64,000 bases of DNA from Flavilitoribacter nigricans DSM 23189 = NBRC 102662. GTDB lineage: Bacteria > Bacteroidota > Bacteroidia > Chitinophagales > Saprospiraceae. Shown one piece after another: positions 26,509-36,342 of the stretch (its first letter is position 1; each line of letters begins with the position of its first letter). Location: the NCBI RefSeq assembly GCF_002646595.1, contig NZ_PDUD01000001.1, positions 186,001 to 250,000 of the forward strand. The letters are read 5' to 3'. Position numbers and translations under genes: made by a program. The notes beneath the pieces were generated by a model, which ran no database searches, had not been told where the DNA came from, and saw nothing but the letters and a program-made list of their open reading frames with translations.

Positions 26509-27846
26509 TTACAGGCGGAAACCGTGCCAGCGATTGGAGACCAGATAACGATAGGTCAAAATGATCATGGCTAACCAGTAAAAGATCTCAGACGCCCAGG
26601 CCCAGGCCAGGCCGCCGTGGGTGAAATTAACCTCGATATAAATGTAGGCCAGATAGAAAACAGCACACCAGGTCTGGATCTTCAGACCGTAATAAGTAGC
26701 TCCCGTACCGACCAATCCGTTAAAGAACACACCTCCCACGGCAAAACTGCTCAGGATGATCAGCAAGACCCAAAAGATGGGTTGAGCATCGGTGATCAGG
26801 CTCATGTCTTCACCGCCCAGCAAGGGATACAGCAGATAGGTGGGAAAGATGACTACCGGCAGCGCAATGATCATCGTACTGATCCAGCTCAGTTTTGCCG
26901 TTTTCCAGATGATGGGCACGACTGCCTGTCGCTTCTGCTGACCGATAAAGTTGCTGACGAGTGTATTCACCCCCGAAGAAAAACCCCAACAGGGAATGGA
27001 AAGGATCAGATAAACCATCCGCACCAGGTTGGTAATAGCCAGTTCCCGTTCTCCCAGGTTTTCGACAATTCCAAAAAAAACGAACCAGCTACCCAAGCCC
27101 ACAAAGGCCTGCGCCACAATCGGAAATGATAACTTATACTGCTTTCGGATCAGAGAAAAATCGACCTTGGGCAGGTGAAACAAGCGATAGATCCGGGCGT
27201 GCTGATCAAACAGGATGTACAGACCGAAGACCACAAATGCAACCACTTCGGCCACCGTACTGGCCAGGCCCGCTCCGGCGATCCCCATCTGCGGCAGGCC
27301 CCAGTGCCCGAACACCAGGCCGTAGTCCAGCGCAATATTCACCACCGCAAGCACCACCGTATCGATCACGATAAAACTGGTACGGGCCACACCGGTATAA
27401 AGGGCAATAATCGCCACACCGATATAGGAGAAAAAGACGCCCCAGGACCGGTATTCGAGGTATTCCAGACTTTTGTAAAAAATGATATCCGAGTCGATAA
27501 ACAGCGAGAAGAAGTAGTAACAGCCATACTGCATGAAGAGGAACATGACAATGGCCAGTCCCAGTTCGTAATACACCATGCTGTAAAAAATCCGACCGAC
27601 CTGTTCGGGCTCCATGGCTCCCATTCGCCTGGCAATCAGGAGTTGACCACCCCGGGAAAATCCATAACCAATAGCTGCGACCACTAAATAAAAAACGCCC
27701 ACAAAACCAATCGCTGCAAAATCTTGTTCACTCAAATGATACAAAAACACGCTATCGCTCAGAGCGATGACATTTTGAGCGGCGCTTCCCAACATGATTG
27801 GGGTTGAAATTGCCAGAATTTGGCGATATGAAGTTTTGAGTCGCAT
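26509..27846 (-). CDS. MATE-family efflux transporter
   Basis: The 445-residue membrane protein has about twelve hydrophobic segments and MatE features: PIMLGSAAQNVIALSDSVFLY at the start, GGQLLIARRMGA after TM2, and a repeat of the fold in the second half (VYLILSIPCWGFSSGVNTLVSNFIGQ). Such proteins export drugs or metabolites in exchange for Na+ or H+. I place the start at the ATG at 27846; the longer frame to 27996 adds a polar tail that lies in the divergent promoter region. Its substrate cannot be read from sequence. Confidence 0.9.
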   Translation of the reverse strand: MRLKTSYRQILAISTPIMLGSAAQNVIALSDSVFLYHLSEQDFAAIGFVGVFYLVVAAIGYGFSRGGQLLIARRMGAMEPEQVGRIFYSMVYYELGLAIVMFLFMQYGCYYFFSLFIDSDIIFYKSLEYLEYRSWGVFFSYIGVAIIALYTGVARTSFIVIDTVVLAVVNIALDYGLVFGHWGLPQMGIAGAGLASTVAEVVAFVVFGLYILFDQHARIYRLFHLPKVDFSLIRKQYKLSFPIVAQAFVGLGSWFVFFGIVENLGERELAITNLVRMVYLILSIPCWGFSSGVNTLVSNFIGQQKRQAVVPIIWKTAKLSWISTMIIALPVVIFPTYLLYPLLGGEDMSLITDAQPIFWVLLIILSSFAVGGVFFNGLVGTGATYYGLKIQTWCAVFYLAYIYIEVNFTHGGLAWAWASEIFYWLAMIILTYRYLVSNRWHGFRL

Positions 27847-28073
27847 GCGGGGCCAAATGTACGTACTTTGTTCCTGCTGTGAACGGAAAGAACAAAAAAT
27901 TATAGCAACACCAGCTTTCGGTCGATAGGAAACATCAGGCGCTGGATACGCACCGAAAATCCGGTCTTTACCGCTTCCGCCTGAGCTCCGGTTCACCGGG
28001 CGGTTTATATTTATAAGGACTAAAATTTGGTGTCTTTTATTTTTTGCTCATATTGCTGTCAAACACATACTAC

Positions 28074-30125
28074 ATGAAAACCGATACGCTTACTGCTCCA
28101 CTTGCCAAGAAAATGCCCAAAGAACTGGAGCTACACGGCCATACCCGCACCGATGACTATTACTGGCTGCGGGAACGGGAAGATCAGGCCGTGGTTGACT
28201 ACCTGAACGCTGAAAACGATTACCGGGAAAAGATGATGGGCCACCTCAAGGATTTTGAGGCCAGTCTGTTCGAAGAAATGAAAGGCCGGATGAAACCGGA
28301 TGACGAATCGGTTCCCTACCGGGATAACGGCTACTTCTACCAGGCCCGTTACAAAAAGGACCACGAATATCCGATCTATACCCGGAGGAAAGGATCACTT
28401 ACGGCCCCGGAGGATACTATACTGGATGTCAATGTATTAGCCAAACCGTACGAATACTACCAGGTAAGCGGACTGGCCATTAGTCCGGACAATAAGATCC
28501 TGGCCTACGGTGAAGATACCGTGAGCCGGCGGATCTATACCATTCGTTTCAAAAATCTGGAAACGGGCGAAATGCTGACGGATGAGATTCCCAATACGAC
28601 CGGTAGCATAGCCTGGGCGAATGATAACCGGACCATTTTCTACTCGGTAAAGGACGAAGCTCTGCGGCCGTACAAAGTGTTCAAGCACCGCCTGGGCACC
28701 CCGGCCAGCGAGGACGAGGAGATCTACCACGAAGCGGATGAGACCTTTCTGACCTATGTTTACAAATCCAAGTCCAAGAAATACATCATTATCGGTTCGT
28801 ATCAGACCGTTTCCAACGAGTTTCGCGTGCTGGATGCCGATGATCCGGATGGGAACTTTCGGGTGATCCAGCCGCGGGAACGACTGTTGGAATACGCCAT
28901 TGCCCATTACCAGGACAAGTTCTATATCCACACCAACTGGAAGGCCCGCAACTTCCGCCTGATGGTGACGGATGAAAACCAAACCGAAAAAGAGAACTGG
29001 GAAGAAGTCATTCCCCACCGGGAGGACGTACTGCTGGAAGGTCTGGATATTTTCCGGGATTACCTCGTGCTCTCCGAACGCCACGACGGCATTACCCGAC
29101 TACGGGTGCTACCCCACACAGGCGCGGAACACTATATCGATTTTGGAGAGGAAGCTTATCTGGCCCAAACGACCGTCAACCGGGAATTCGATACCGATGT
29201 CTTACGGATCGCCTACCAGTCGATGACCACGCCCCCTACAGTCTACGATTACAACATGAAGGACCGGGAGCTGAAAATGATGAAACAGCAGGAAGTGCTG
29301 GGCGGTTTCGATCCGAACAACTACGAATCCGAGCGGCTGTACGCCACCGCCCGTGATGGAGAAAAGATCCCCATTTCCATTGTTTATCCCAAAGGTTTCA
29401 AAAAAGACGGTCGCCAACCCCTGCTGCTGTACGGATACGGATCCTACGGGCACAGCATGGAGCCCTATTTCAGCAGTACCCGGCTGAGTTTGCTGGACCG
29501 GGGTTTTGCCTTTGCCATCGCCCACATCCGGGGCGGCGAGGAAATGGGACGGCGCTGGTACGATGACGGTAAACTCCTCAAGAAGAAAAATACCTTTTAC
29601 GATTTTATCGACAGCGCGGAATACCTGATCCAACAAAATTATACGGGTAAAGACCAGCTCTTCGCCATGGGAGGCAGTGCCGGAGGTTTACTGATGGGTG
29701 CGATCGTTAATTTGCGTCCGGATCTCTGGCGGGGAGTGGTAGCCGCAGTTCCCTTTGTGGATGTGGTAACCACCATGCTGGACACCACTATTCCTCTAAC
29801 CACCGGAGAGTTTGACGAATGGGGAAATCCCAACGACAAAGCTTTTTACGATTATATCCTCTCCTATTCTCCCTACGATAATGTAAAAGCCCAGGAGTAT
29901 CCGGCGATGCTGGTTACGACCGGTTTACACGATTCCCAGGTACAGTACTGGGAGCCGGCCAAATGGGTCGCTAAGTTGCGGGAACACAAAACGGACGAAA
30001 ATCCGTTATTACTGTATACCAATATGAGTACCGGTCACAGCGGGGCTTCCGGCCGTTTCGAAAGCCTGAAAGATATCGCTATGGATTATGCATTTTTGCT
30101 GGACCTGGCGGGTAAGGCAGAATAG
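28074..30125 (+). CDS. ptrB: Prolyl oligopeptidase family serine peptidase (oligopeptidase B type)
   Basis: The 683-residue enzyme has the S9A layout: an N-terminal seven-blade propeller region (residues about 70-400, starting after the DDYYWLRERED signature) and a C-terminal alpha/beta hydrolase. The catalytic triad is visible as Ser535 in GGSAGG, Asp620 in GLHDSQV and His655 in STGHSGASGRFE. It cuts short peptides; oligopeptidase B prefers Arg/Lys, and the YDYNMKDRELKMMKQQEVLGG region matches that subgroup. No signal peptide is seen, so it is cytoplasmic. The ATG at 28074 is chosen over an in-frame TTG at 28044. Confidence 0.92.
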   Translation: MKTDTLTAPLAKKMPKELELHGHTRTDDYYWLREREDQAVVDYLNAENDYREKMMGHLKDFEASLFEEMKGRMKPDDESVPYRDNGYFYQARYKKDHEYPIYTRRKGSLTAPEDTILDVNVLAKPYEYYQVSGLAISPDNKILAYGEDTVSRRIYTIRFKNLETGEMLTDEIPNTTGSIAWANDNRTIFYSVKDEALRPYKVFKHRLGTPASEDEEIYHEADETFLTYVYKSKSKKYIIIGSYQTVSNEFRVLDADDPDGNFRVIQPRERLLEYAIAHYQDKFYIHTNWKARNFRLMVTDENQTEKENWEEVIPHREDVLLEGLDIFRDYLVLSERHDGITRLRVLPHTGAEHYIDFGEEAYLAQTTVNREFDTDVLRIAYQSMTTPPTVYDYNMKDRELKMMKQQEVLGGFDPNNYESERLYATARDGEKIPISIVYPKGFKKDGRQPLLLYGYGSYGHSMEPYFSSTRLSLLDRGFAFAIAHIRGGEEMGRRWYDDGKLLKKKNTFYDFIDSAEYLIQQNYTGKDQLFAMGGSAGGLLMGAIVNLRPDLWRGVVAAVPFVDVVTTMLDTTIPLTTGEFDEWGNPNDKAFYDYILSYSPYDNVKAQEYPAMLVTTGLHDSQVQYWEPAKWVAKLREHKTDENPLLLYTNMSTGHSGASGRFESLKDIAMDYAFLLDLAGKAE

Positions 30126-30131
30126 GAGGTC

Positions 30132-30174
30132 ACCGGGTCGACAGATACAATATTACCGTGTCAGTCGATCCGGT
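30132..30174. terminator. Hairpin between convergent genes
   Basis: ACCGGGTCGAC (30132-30142) pairs with GTCGATCCGGT (30164-30174) with one GU pair. It overlaps the 3' end of the dehydrogenase gene and lies 7 bp after the peptidase stop. A modest bidirectional terminator is plausible. Confidence 0.45.
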
Positions 30175-31138
30175 TTACCCAATTCGTGAATTGGCCCGTT
30201 TCGTAAAATTCCACAATGTTCTGTGCGGCCAGACGTGACATCTCGTCGCGGGCCTCCACCGTAGCCGACCCGATATGCGGTACTACGGCTACCGTATCCA
30301 TTTCTAATAAAGGATTGCTTTCATCCATCGGTTCGGGATCGGTGACATCCAGGCCGGCACCCCAGATCTCCCCGTTCAGGATGGCAATGATCAGGTCCGT
30401 CTCCCGGTGTACGGGACCACGCGAAGTATTGATAAAGATCGAACTGGGTTTCATCTTCTGGAATGCCGCCCGGTCGAAGATTCCCCGGGTGCTTTCATTC
30501 AGGCTGCAGTGCACCGACAGTACATCACTTTGTGCTAACAATTCGTCAAAAGATACCCGACGGGCACCGAGTACCTCTTCAGCTTCGGGATTCGGATTTC
30601 GGTTGCAATAGATCACTGGCATCCGGTAGGCTCCCTGACAACGCAGCGCCATTTCCAGGCCGATGCCTCCGAGGCCGAAGATTCCCAGGGTTTTGTTTTT
30701 TAACTCCATACCGAGATTGGCCCGGGGTTTGAAATCACCCCACTCCCCTCTTCCAATTGATTTGTGCATGTAGAACATCTTCCGGGAAACCGCGATCATC
30801 AGTCCGAAAGCGATATCAGCGGTAGCGTCACTAACTGCATCCGGCGTATTCCCAATGGGGATCCCCAGGCGGCTGGCCGCTGCAATGTCGATATTATCGT
30901 ATCCGGCTGCAAACTGGGAGATGATATCCAGATGAGAACAGGCCTCCAGAAAGGCCGCATCCAGTTTATCCTTACTGCTGGTGATCAGGGCCTGCACCGA
31001 TTGGGCGGCCTCAATGAGCTCCTCTTTGCTGATAGGCTCATCGCTGGTCCAGACTTCAACGTCAAAACCTTTCGCACGCAAAAGATCGATCCCTTTATCC
31101 GGGATATTCAGGCTAACAAAAACCTTGGTGTTAGTCAT
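30161..31138 (-). CDS. D-2-hydroxyacid dehydrogenase (glyoxylate/hydroxypyruvate reductase-like)
   Basis: The 325-residue enzyme has the nucleotide loop GLGGIG at residues 155-160 and the catalytic set Arg240 (NTSRGP), Glu269 (DPEP) and His288 (PHIGSA) of D-isomer-specific 2-hydroxyacid dehydrogenases. An Arg at the end of the second strand (CNR, residue 180) suggests NADP(H). Overall it resembles glyoxylate/hydroxypyruvate reductases. It lies 51 bp after the cysteine desulfurase-like gene on the same strand and could share its transcript, but a metabolic link between the two is not obvious. Confidence 0.9.
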   Translation of the reverse strand: MTNTKVFVSLNIPDKGIDLLRAKGFDVEVWTSDEPISKEELIEAAQSVQALITSSKDKLDAAFLEACSHLDIISQFAAGYDNIDIAAASRLGIPIGNTPDAVSDATADIAFGLMIAVSRKMFYMHKSIGRGEWGDFKPRANLGMELKNKTLGIFGLGGIGLEMALRCQGAYRMPVIYCNRNPNPEAEEVLGARRVSFDELLAQSDVLSVHCSLNESTRGIFDRAAFQKMKPSSIFINTSRGPVHRETDLIIAILNGEIWGAGLDVTDPEPMDESNPLLEMDTVAVVPHIGSATVEARDEMSRLAAQNIVEFYETGQFTNWVNRID

Positions 31139-31189
31139 AGCTGGGTTAGATATAGGTTTGTAGGTGTCATAAAGAGTCGGGCAAAGTGA

Positions 31190-32323
31190 TCATGCAGGTA
31201 AAATCTCCTTTAACTTACTGATCACCTGATCCACTTCTTCCCGGGTATTCAAATGGGAAAACGAAAAGCGAACGGTATGTCGGTCCGAATCCGGTTTCAG
31301 GGCGGAGATCACGTGCGAGCCCGTATCGATTCCGGAACTGCAGGCGCTTCCTCCGGAAACACTGATACCGGCAATATCCAGATTGAACAGGATCAGACTC
31401 GCCTTCTCCGAAGGAGGGAAATCCACGCTGAGCACTTTGTAATGAGCCCGCCCGTCCGGGTCTCCGTTAAAGGTGATGTCCGGAAATTGAGCCAGTAGCT
31501 GCTCCCTGAAGTAATCGCGGATCCCCGTGATATATGCCCGGCGTTGATCCATTTCGCTGACGGCCAACTCCAGGGCTTTCGCCAGGCCCACGATCCCGTA
31601 TATATTTTCCGTACCGCCGCGCATATTTCTTTCCTGAGCGCCACCGTCCAGATAAGGCTCCAGGATATTATCATTATTGATGTACACAAATCCTACACCC
31701 TTCGGACCATGGAATTTGTGCGCAGAACCGGAAATAAAATTCACCTTCAGCCGGGAAAGATCGATGGGAAAATAGCCAACGGTCTGTACGGTATCCGAAT
31801 GAAAATAGGCACCGTATTCTGCGCAAAGTTCCCCGATCTCTTCCAAATCGATCATGGTGCCGATCTCATTGTTGGAATGCATGAGGGAGACCAGGGTCTT
31901 TCCCGGATGCTCCGTCGACAGTAAAGTCCGCAGATGATCCAGATCGACATGGCCGCTTTCATCCAGTTTTACCTGCTCCAGTTTAACGGGCGTCTCTTTT
32001 CCGATCCGGTCCACCGTATGCAGTACACAATGGTGCTCAATCGGCGAGCTAATGATGCGGGTAACACCCAGATCACGTACCGCATTTTTCAGCACCATAT
32101 TGTTGGATTCCGTGCCACAGGAGGTAAAAAAGATCTCGCCGATAGATGCACCGAGACTCTGGGCCACGACTTTCCGGGCCTGCTCAACCGCAGCCCGGGC
32201 CGTACGGCCTTCCCGGTGAATGGACGATGGATTGCCAAAATTTTCGCGCATGCTACGACTCATCGCATCAATGACCTCATCCAGGATCGGGGTCGTAGCG
32301 GCATTGTCAAAATATACTCTCAT
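31190..32323 (-). CDS. Cysteine desulfurase (IscS/NifS family)
   Basis: The 377-residue PLP enzyme begins YFDNAATTPILDEV. It has the PLP lysine Lys203 in SGSAHKFHGPKG and the catalytic Cys328 in GGSACSSG, both hallmark IscS/NifS features. It takes sulphur from cysteine for Fe-S clusters or thio-modified tRNA. No iscU, suf or tusA gene is nearby, so it may serve tRNA thiolation or be an auxiliary copy. A second class-V PLP enzyme lies 123 bp upstream on the same strand. Confidence 0.93.
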   Translation of the reverse strand: MRVYFDNAATTPILDEVIDAMSRSMRENFGNPSSIHREGRTARAAVEQARKVVAQSLGASIGEIFFTSCGTESNNMVLKNAVRDLGVTRIISSPIEHHCVLHTVDRIGKETPVKLEQVKLDESGHVDLDHLRTLLSTEHPGKTLVSLMHSNNEIGTMIDLEEIGELCAEYGAYFHSDTVQTVGYFPIDLSRLKVNFISGSAHKFHGPKGVGFVYINNDNILEPYLDGGAQERNMRGGTENIYGIVGLAKALELAVSEMDQRRAYITGIRDYFREQLLAQFPDITFNGDPDGRAHYKVLSVDFPPSEKASLILFNLDIAGISVSGGSACSSGIDTGSHVISALKPDSDRHTVRFSFSHLNTREEVDQVISKLKEILPA

Positions 32324-32446
32324 TGGTATTCCTGATAGCGAAGCCGGTCTTTAGACAAAATGAAAGTGTCTACAGCCACCGGGCTCTGCCTGTCATTAGT
32401 ATTTTCAAAATCTCCAACGTCCGGTTTTCGCCTTCCTATCGGAGCA

Positions 32447-33976
32447 TTAGAGCGTTATCTTATCAAACCACTCCGCCACCTTTTTGGTTTCGAAGTCATC
32501 GCCATCCTTGTAGTAAAACTCATTGGTATGGAGATTGTATTCGTAATCCGCCGCCCAGTCCTGGTAGTGATCGTGGAGTGCCTCGATCGCATCGAGGATA
32601 TAGGCCATTTCTTCATTGGTCATGACCGGATGGATCGACAGTCGGATCCAGCCGGGTTTGGCCGACAGGATACCCTGACTGATCTGATCCGTAATGGACT
32701 GGGAGAACTCCTGATCTACATTCAGCAGATAATGGCCGTAGGTACCCGCACAGGAGCATCCGCCGCGCACCTGCACGCCGTAGCGGTCGTTGAGCAATTT
32801 AACGCCCAGATTATAGTGCAGATCATCAATGTAAAATGAAATGACACCGATCCGCTCGCGGTGCTGGCTGGCCAGGATGTGTAAGCGGGGCAAGCGGTCA
32901 AAACGATCCCAGATCATGTCCAATAGTTCGTGTTCCCGTTCCAGGATCCGGTCTACCCCCATCTTTTCCTTGAGCTTTATCGCCAGGGCGACTTTAATGG
33001 TTTGCAGGAAAGCCGGCGTTCCGCCATCCTCCCGGGCTTCGATCTGATCGATGTACTTATGTCCGCCCCAGGGATTCGTCCAGTCGACGGTGCCCCCGCC
33101 GGGATTATCCGGCACCTGATTTTTGTAGAGTTTGGGATCAAAGACGAGGATGCCGGAAGAACCGGGACCTCCCAGGAATTTATGGGGAGAAAAATAGATC
33201 GCATCCAGATGTTGCAATTCATTTTCCGGCCGCATACACACTTCGATATAAGGTGCCGAACAGGCAAAGTCAACGAAACAAAGTCCGCCGTTCCGATGCA
33301 TTATCTCCGCTACTTCGTAATAGGGCGTTTTGATGCCCGTGACGTTGGAACAGGAAGTTACGGCGGCGATCTTCAGACTACGATCGGCATATTTTTCCAG
33401 CAGCTCTTCCAGGTGTCCCAGGTCCATCAAACCGTTCTCATTCGGCCGGATTACCTCTACCTCGGCGATGGTTTCCAGCCAGGTAGTCTGATTGGAGTGG
33501 TGCTCCATATGGCTGATAAAAACTACGGGTCGTTCTTCCCGCTGCAACTGAACCCGCTTCCGAAAATGCTCGTGGATCTTCAACCCCAGGATGCGTTGGA
33601 ATTTATTGACCACCCCGGTCATGCCCGAGTTGGTGGAGATCAGAATATCGCTCTTATGTGCGCCGACGTGCTGCTTGATCAGGGCTTTTGCTTCGTGGTA
33701 GGCCCCCGTCATGGTACATCCGGTCACGGTAGTCTCCGTATGGGTATTCCCCACGAAAGGACCGATCTCCCGGAGCAATTGATCTTCGATCGGACCGTAA
33801 AGGCGACCACTGGCCGTCCAGTCGGCATAAACAATGGGCTTCTCCCCGAAAGGCGTGAGGAAGCGTTGATCAAAGCCTACTACCTTTTCACGGTAAGGTG
33901 CAAACCACTGTTCCAGGTTCGGGCGGGCTTGGGTATTTGGTTTTACCAGCATATCAGGGCGTTTTTTATGATTCAT
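32447..33976 (-). CDS. Class-V aminotransferase family PLP enzyme, cysteine desulfurase-like
   Basis: The 509-residue protein is longer than typical SufS/IscS proteins (about 400). It has YADWTASGRLYGPIED near the start, a His-rich HMEHHSNQTTW motif (residues 156-166), the PLP lysine Lys266 in SPHKFLGG, and VRGGCSCAG with Cys407 and Cys409 where desulfurases carry their catalytic loop. The last about 60 residues are an acidic, aromatic tail (DYEYNLHTNEFYYKDGDD). The family is often annotated only as aminotransferase class V. The role could be sulphur transfer or another PLP reaction. It may be cotranscribed with the two genes downstream. Confidence 0.85.
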   Translation of the reverse strand: MNHKKRPDMLVKPNTQARPNLEQWFAPYREKVVGFDQRFLTPFGEKPIVYADWTASGRLYGPIEDQLLREIGPFVGNTHTETTVTGCTMTGAYHEAKALIKQHVGAHKSDILISTNSGMTGVVNKFQRILGLKIHEHFRKRVQLQREERPVVFISHMEHHSNQTTWLETIAEVEVIRPNENGLMDLGHLEELLEKYADRSLKIAAVTSCSNVTGIKTPYYEVAEIMHRNGGLCFVDFACSAPYIEVCMRPENELQHLDAIYFSPHKFLGGPGSSGILVFDPKLYKNQVPDNPGGGTVDWTNPWGGHKYIDQIEAREDGGTPAFLQTIKVALAIKLKEKMGVDRILEREHELLDMIWDRFDRLPRLHILASQHRERIGVISFYIDDLHYNLGVKLLNDRYGVQVRGGCSCAGTYGHYLLNVDQEFSQSITDQISQGILSAKPGWIRLSIHPVMTNEEMAYILDAIEALHDHYQDWAADYEYNLHTNEFYYKDGDDFETKKVAEWFDKITL

Positions 33977-34059
33977 CGGAATTAGATCCCAACATAAAAA
34001 CGGAGGATATTACAGCTTGATAAACTACGCCTTAAAATATTTTCAGGACGTGATATCGA

Positions 34060-35442
34060 TCACTGTTCCAACAAAGATAACAAGTCTGTTTTGATTTGTC
34101 CGACCAGGGCTTCGGCTCTTTCCAAAGTGGGGGCTTCGGCGTAGATCCGAATGATGGGTTCGGTATTCGAACGGCGCAGATGCACCCAGCTATCCGGAAA
34201 GTCAATTTTTAGGCCGTCAATGGTATTGCAATCCTCCTCGCGGTATTGCTCGTGCATCTTTTCCAGAATACTGTTCAGGTCCACACCTTCCGGGCTCTGG
34301 ATCTTATCTTTCACCATCTGGTAGTCCGGATAAGTAGCCCGGAGTTCCGTCATACTTTTACCGGATTTGGCGAGGTGGGTCAGGATCAGGGCGATACCCG
34401 CCAGGGCATCCCGGCCGTAGTGCAGTACCGGCACGATCACCCCACCGTTGCCTTCTCCGCCGATCACGGCTTCTTTGGCCTTCATTTTTTCCACTACATT
34501 CACTTCCCCGACGGCACTGGCAAAATAAGATCCGCCGTAGCGTTCGGTAACATCGCGCAACGCCCGGGTAGAAGACAGATTGGATACCGTATTGCCCGGG
34601 TTCCGTTGCAACAGATAATCCGCTACGGCTACCAGCGTATATTCTTCTCCGAACATGCTGCCGTCATTCGACACCAGTGCCAGCCGGTCCACGTCGGGGT
34701 CAACGGAGATCCCCATATCCGCTCCGGTGGCTTTTACTTTTTCCGAAAGTGCTTCCAGGTGTTTGGGCAGGGGCTCCGGATTATGAGCAAAGAAACCGTC
34801 GGGTGTGCCGTTGATCAGAATGGTCTCACAACCCAGTCGGTCCAGCAAGGCCGGAATGGCGATCGCTCCCGTCGAGTTTACCGGATCCACCACTACTTTA
34901 AAGGCTTTTTTCCGGATCAGATCGGCATCCACCGCATCCATGTCCAGGATCAGATCGATATGGCGCTCGATCCATCCATCCTGCTCTTCGTAGCTACCGA
35001 GGTCCGTCACTTCTGCGTAGCGAATGGCTCCCGATTCGATCAGTTGCAGCAGTGTTTCTCCGTCCGATTTGGAAATGAATTCGCCCCGTTTATTGATGAA
35101 TTTGAGTGCGTTCCATTCTTTGGGATTATGGCTGGCGGTGATAATGATGCCCGCACCGGCCTGGAGCAAAGGTACCGCAACTTCCACAGTCGGAGTGGTC
35201 GACAAACCGAGATCGACTACATCAATGCCCAGTCCGTTGAGGGTCGCACTAACCAATTGGCTGACCATTTTTCCCGAAATACGGGCGTCCCGGCCGATCA
35301 CCACTTTCGGCGTGGCGCCCTGTTGTTGCAACCAGTATCCGAATGCCGCCGTGCATTCCACAATGTCCTGAGGGGTAAGATTCGTGCCGGCTGCGCCACC
35401 GATGGTCCCCCGTATCCCGGAAATGGATTTTATTAGTGCCAA
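34060..35442 (-). CDS. glmM: Phosphoglucosamine mutase / phosphomannomutase family enzyme
   Basis: With the TTG start at 35442 the protein has 460 residues and begins with LIKSISGIRGTIGG, as Bacteroidota homologues do. A GTG at 35493 would add 17 polar residues. The phosphorylated Ser104 lies in TASHNP, the Mg2+ loop DPDVDR at 248-253, the sugar-recognition loop GEGNGG near 330, and the phosphate-binding RRSNTEPIIRIYAE near the C-terminus. It converts glucosamine-6-P to glucosamine-1-P (cell-wall precursor) or a related hexose phosphate; the exact substrate is not certain. It is a single gene on its strand. Confidence 0.88.
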   Translation of the reverse strand: MALIKSISGIRGTIGGAAGTNLTPQDIVECTAAFGYWLQQQGATPKVVIGRDARISGKMVSQLVSATLNGLGIDVVDLGLSTTPTVEVAVPLLQAGAGIIITASHNPKEWNALKFINKRGEFISKSDGETLLQLIESGAIRYAEVTDLGSYEEQDGWIERHIDLILDMDAVDADLIRKKAFKVVVDPVNSTGAIAIPALLDRLGCETILINGTPDGFFAHNPEPLPKHLEALSEKVKATGADMGISVDPDVDRLALVSNDGSMFGEEYTLVAVADYLLQRNPGNTVSNLSSTRALRDVTERYGGSYFASAVGEVNVVEKMKAKEAVIGGEGNGGVIVPVLHYGRDALAGIALILTHLAKSGKSMTELRATYPDYQMVKDKIQSPEGVDLNSILEKMHEQYREEDCNTIDGLKIDFPDSWVHLRRSNTEPIIRIYAEAPTLERAEALVGQIKTDLLSLLEQ

Positions 35443-35690
35443 TGTCTTGTCTTTTTGAATGATTGGATATTTGGTGTTCGCTCTGCTTTCCACACCATTT
35501 GCGGCGCAAAAATAGAAATACCTGCCGAATGAGCGTGAACCCTACCCGCTAAACCTATCGGCCGGGCTTAAATTTTAGACTCCTAAGATCTTTTATCAAT
35601 CCTACGCTACGATCAGCTATCTGCCAAAAATTACCATTATTCAAAGCTTTTGATCAACTTTGCGTTTTTGTGCGGAAAAAGACCGATAGC

Positions 35691-36296
35691 ATGTTAGATA
35701 CCCTGATCGAATGGGACCAATGGCTGTTTCACATTATTAATTACGACTGGCACAATGGGTTCATGGACGCCATCATGCCCTATTGGCGGGAGAAGAGGAT
35801 CTGGATCCCACTTTATCTCATCATTGGCGGTTTTGCGCTTTATCGGTATCGGTTAAAAGGACTTTATTTTATCCTGGCCGCCGCCCTGACCATCGCCATT
35901 GCCGATCCCGTAAGCAGTCAGCTCATCAAGAAGAACGTACAGCGGGACCGCCCCTGTCGGGAGGCCAGTTTGCAGAAGGAAGTCAAATTGCTCATCCACT
36001 GCGGCGGTGGTTACAGTTTTACTTCGTCGCATGCAACCAACCATTTCGCCATTGGGGTGTTTTTATTTCTTACTATAGGCCGATTATTCCGTTCCTGGCG
36101 GTGGTTGTTTCTGCTTTGGGCGGCTTCCATTGCGTTCGGACAGGTTTATGTGGGTGTTCATTATCCACTGGACGTCATTGCCGGCGGCCTGGTCGGTGCG
36201 CTGATTGGTTGGTTGGTCTATCTGTTGTATAAAAATTTAAAATCGCTCCGGGTGAATGAGTTCTGGTCAGCCGGACAAGCGGAAAATATAGCCTGA
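35691..36296 (+). CDS. PAP2-family membrane phosphatase
   Basis: The 201-residue protein has about five membrane segments and the three PAP2 motifs: KKNVQRDRPC (KxxxxxxRP), SFTSSHATNH (PSGH-like, with Ser replacing Gly) and GQVYVGVHYPLDV (SRxxxxxHxxxD). It probably dephosphorylates lipid phosphates such as undecaprenyl pyrophosphate or phosphatidylglycerophosphate in the inner membrane. The ATG at 35691 is chosen over a GTG at 35670. The ZIP transporter gene follows after 46 bp on the same strand. Confidence 0.9.
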   Translation: MLDTLIEWDQWLFHIINYDWHNGFMDAIMPYWREKRIWIPLYLIIGGFALYRYRLKGLYFILAAALTIAIADPVSSQLIKKNVQRDRPCREASLQKEVKLLIHCGGGYSFTSSHATNHFAIGVFLFLTIGRLFRSWRWLFLLWAASIAFGQVYVGVHYPLDVIAGGLVGALIGWLVYLLYKNLKSLRVNEFWSAGQAENIA

Positions 36297-36342
36297 GGGT
36301 ACCGTATTCCTCTGCTGCTCATTCCTTATTGCTAACATTTAC

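Noticed and set aside
32930-33985. 351-codon plus-strand frame opposite the long class-V PLP enzyme gene
   Set aside because: It covers the PLP lysine region of the real gene and has no domains of its own.
34246-35436. 396-codon plus-strand frame opposite the phosphohexomutase gene
   Set aside because: It lies wholly within a well-supported gene and its translation is His/Arg/Gln-rich without motifs.
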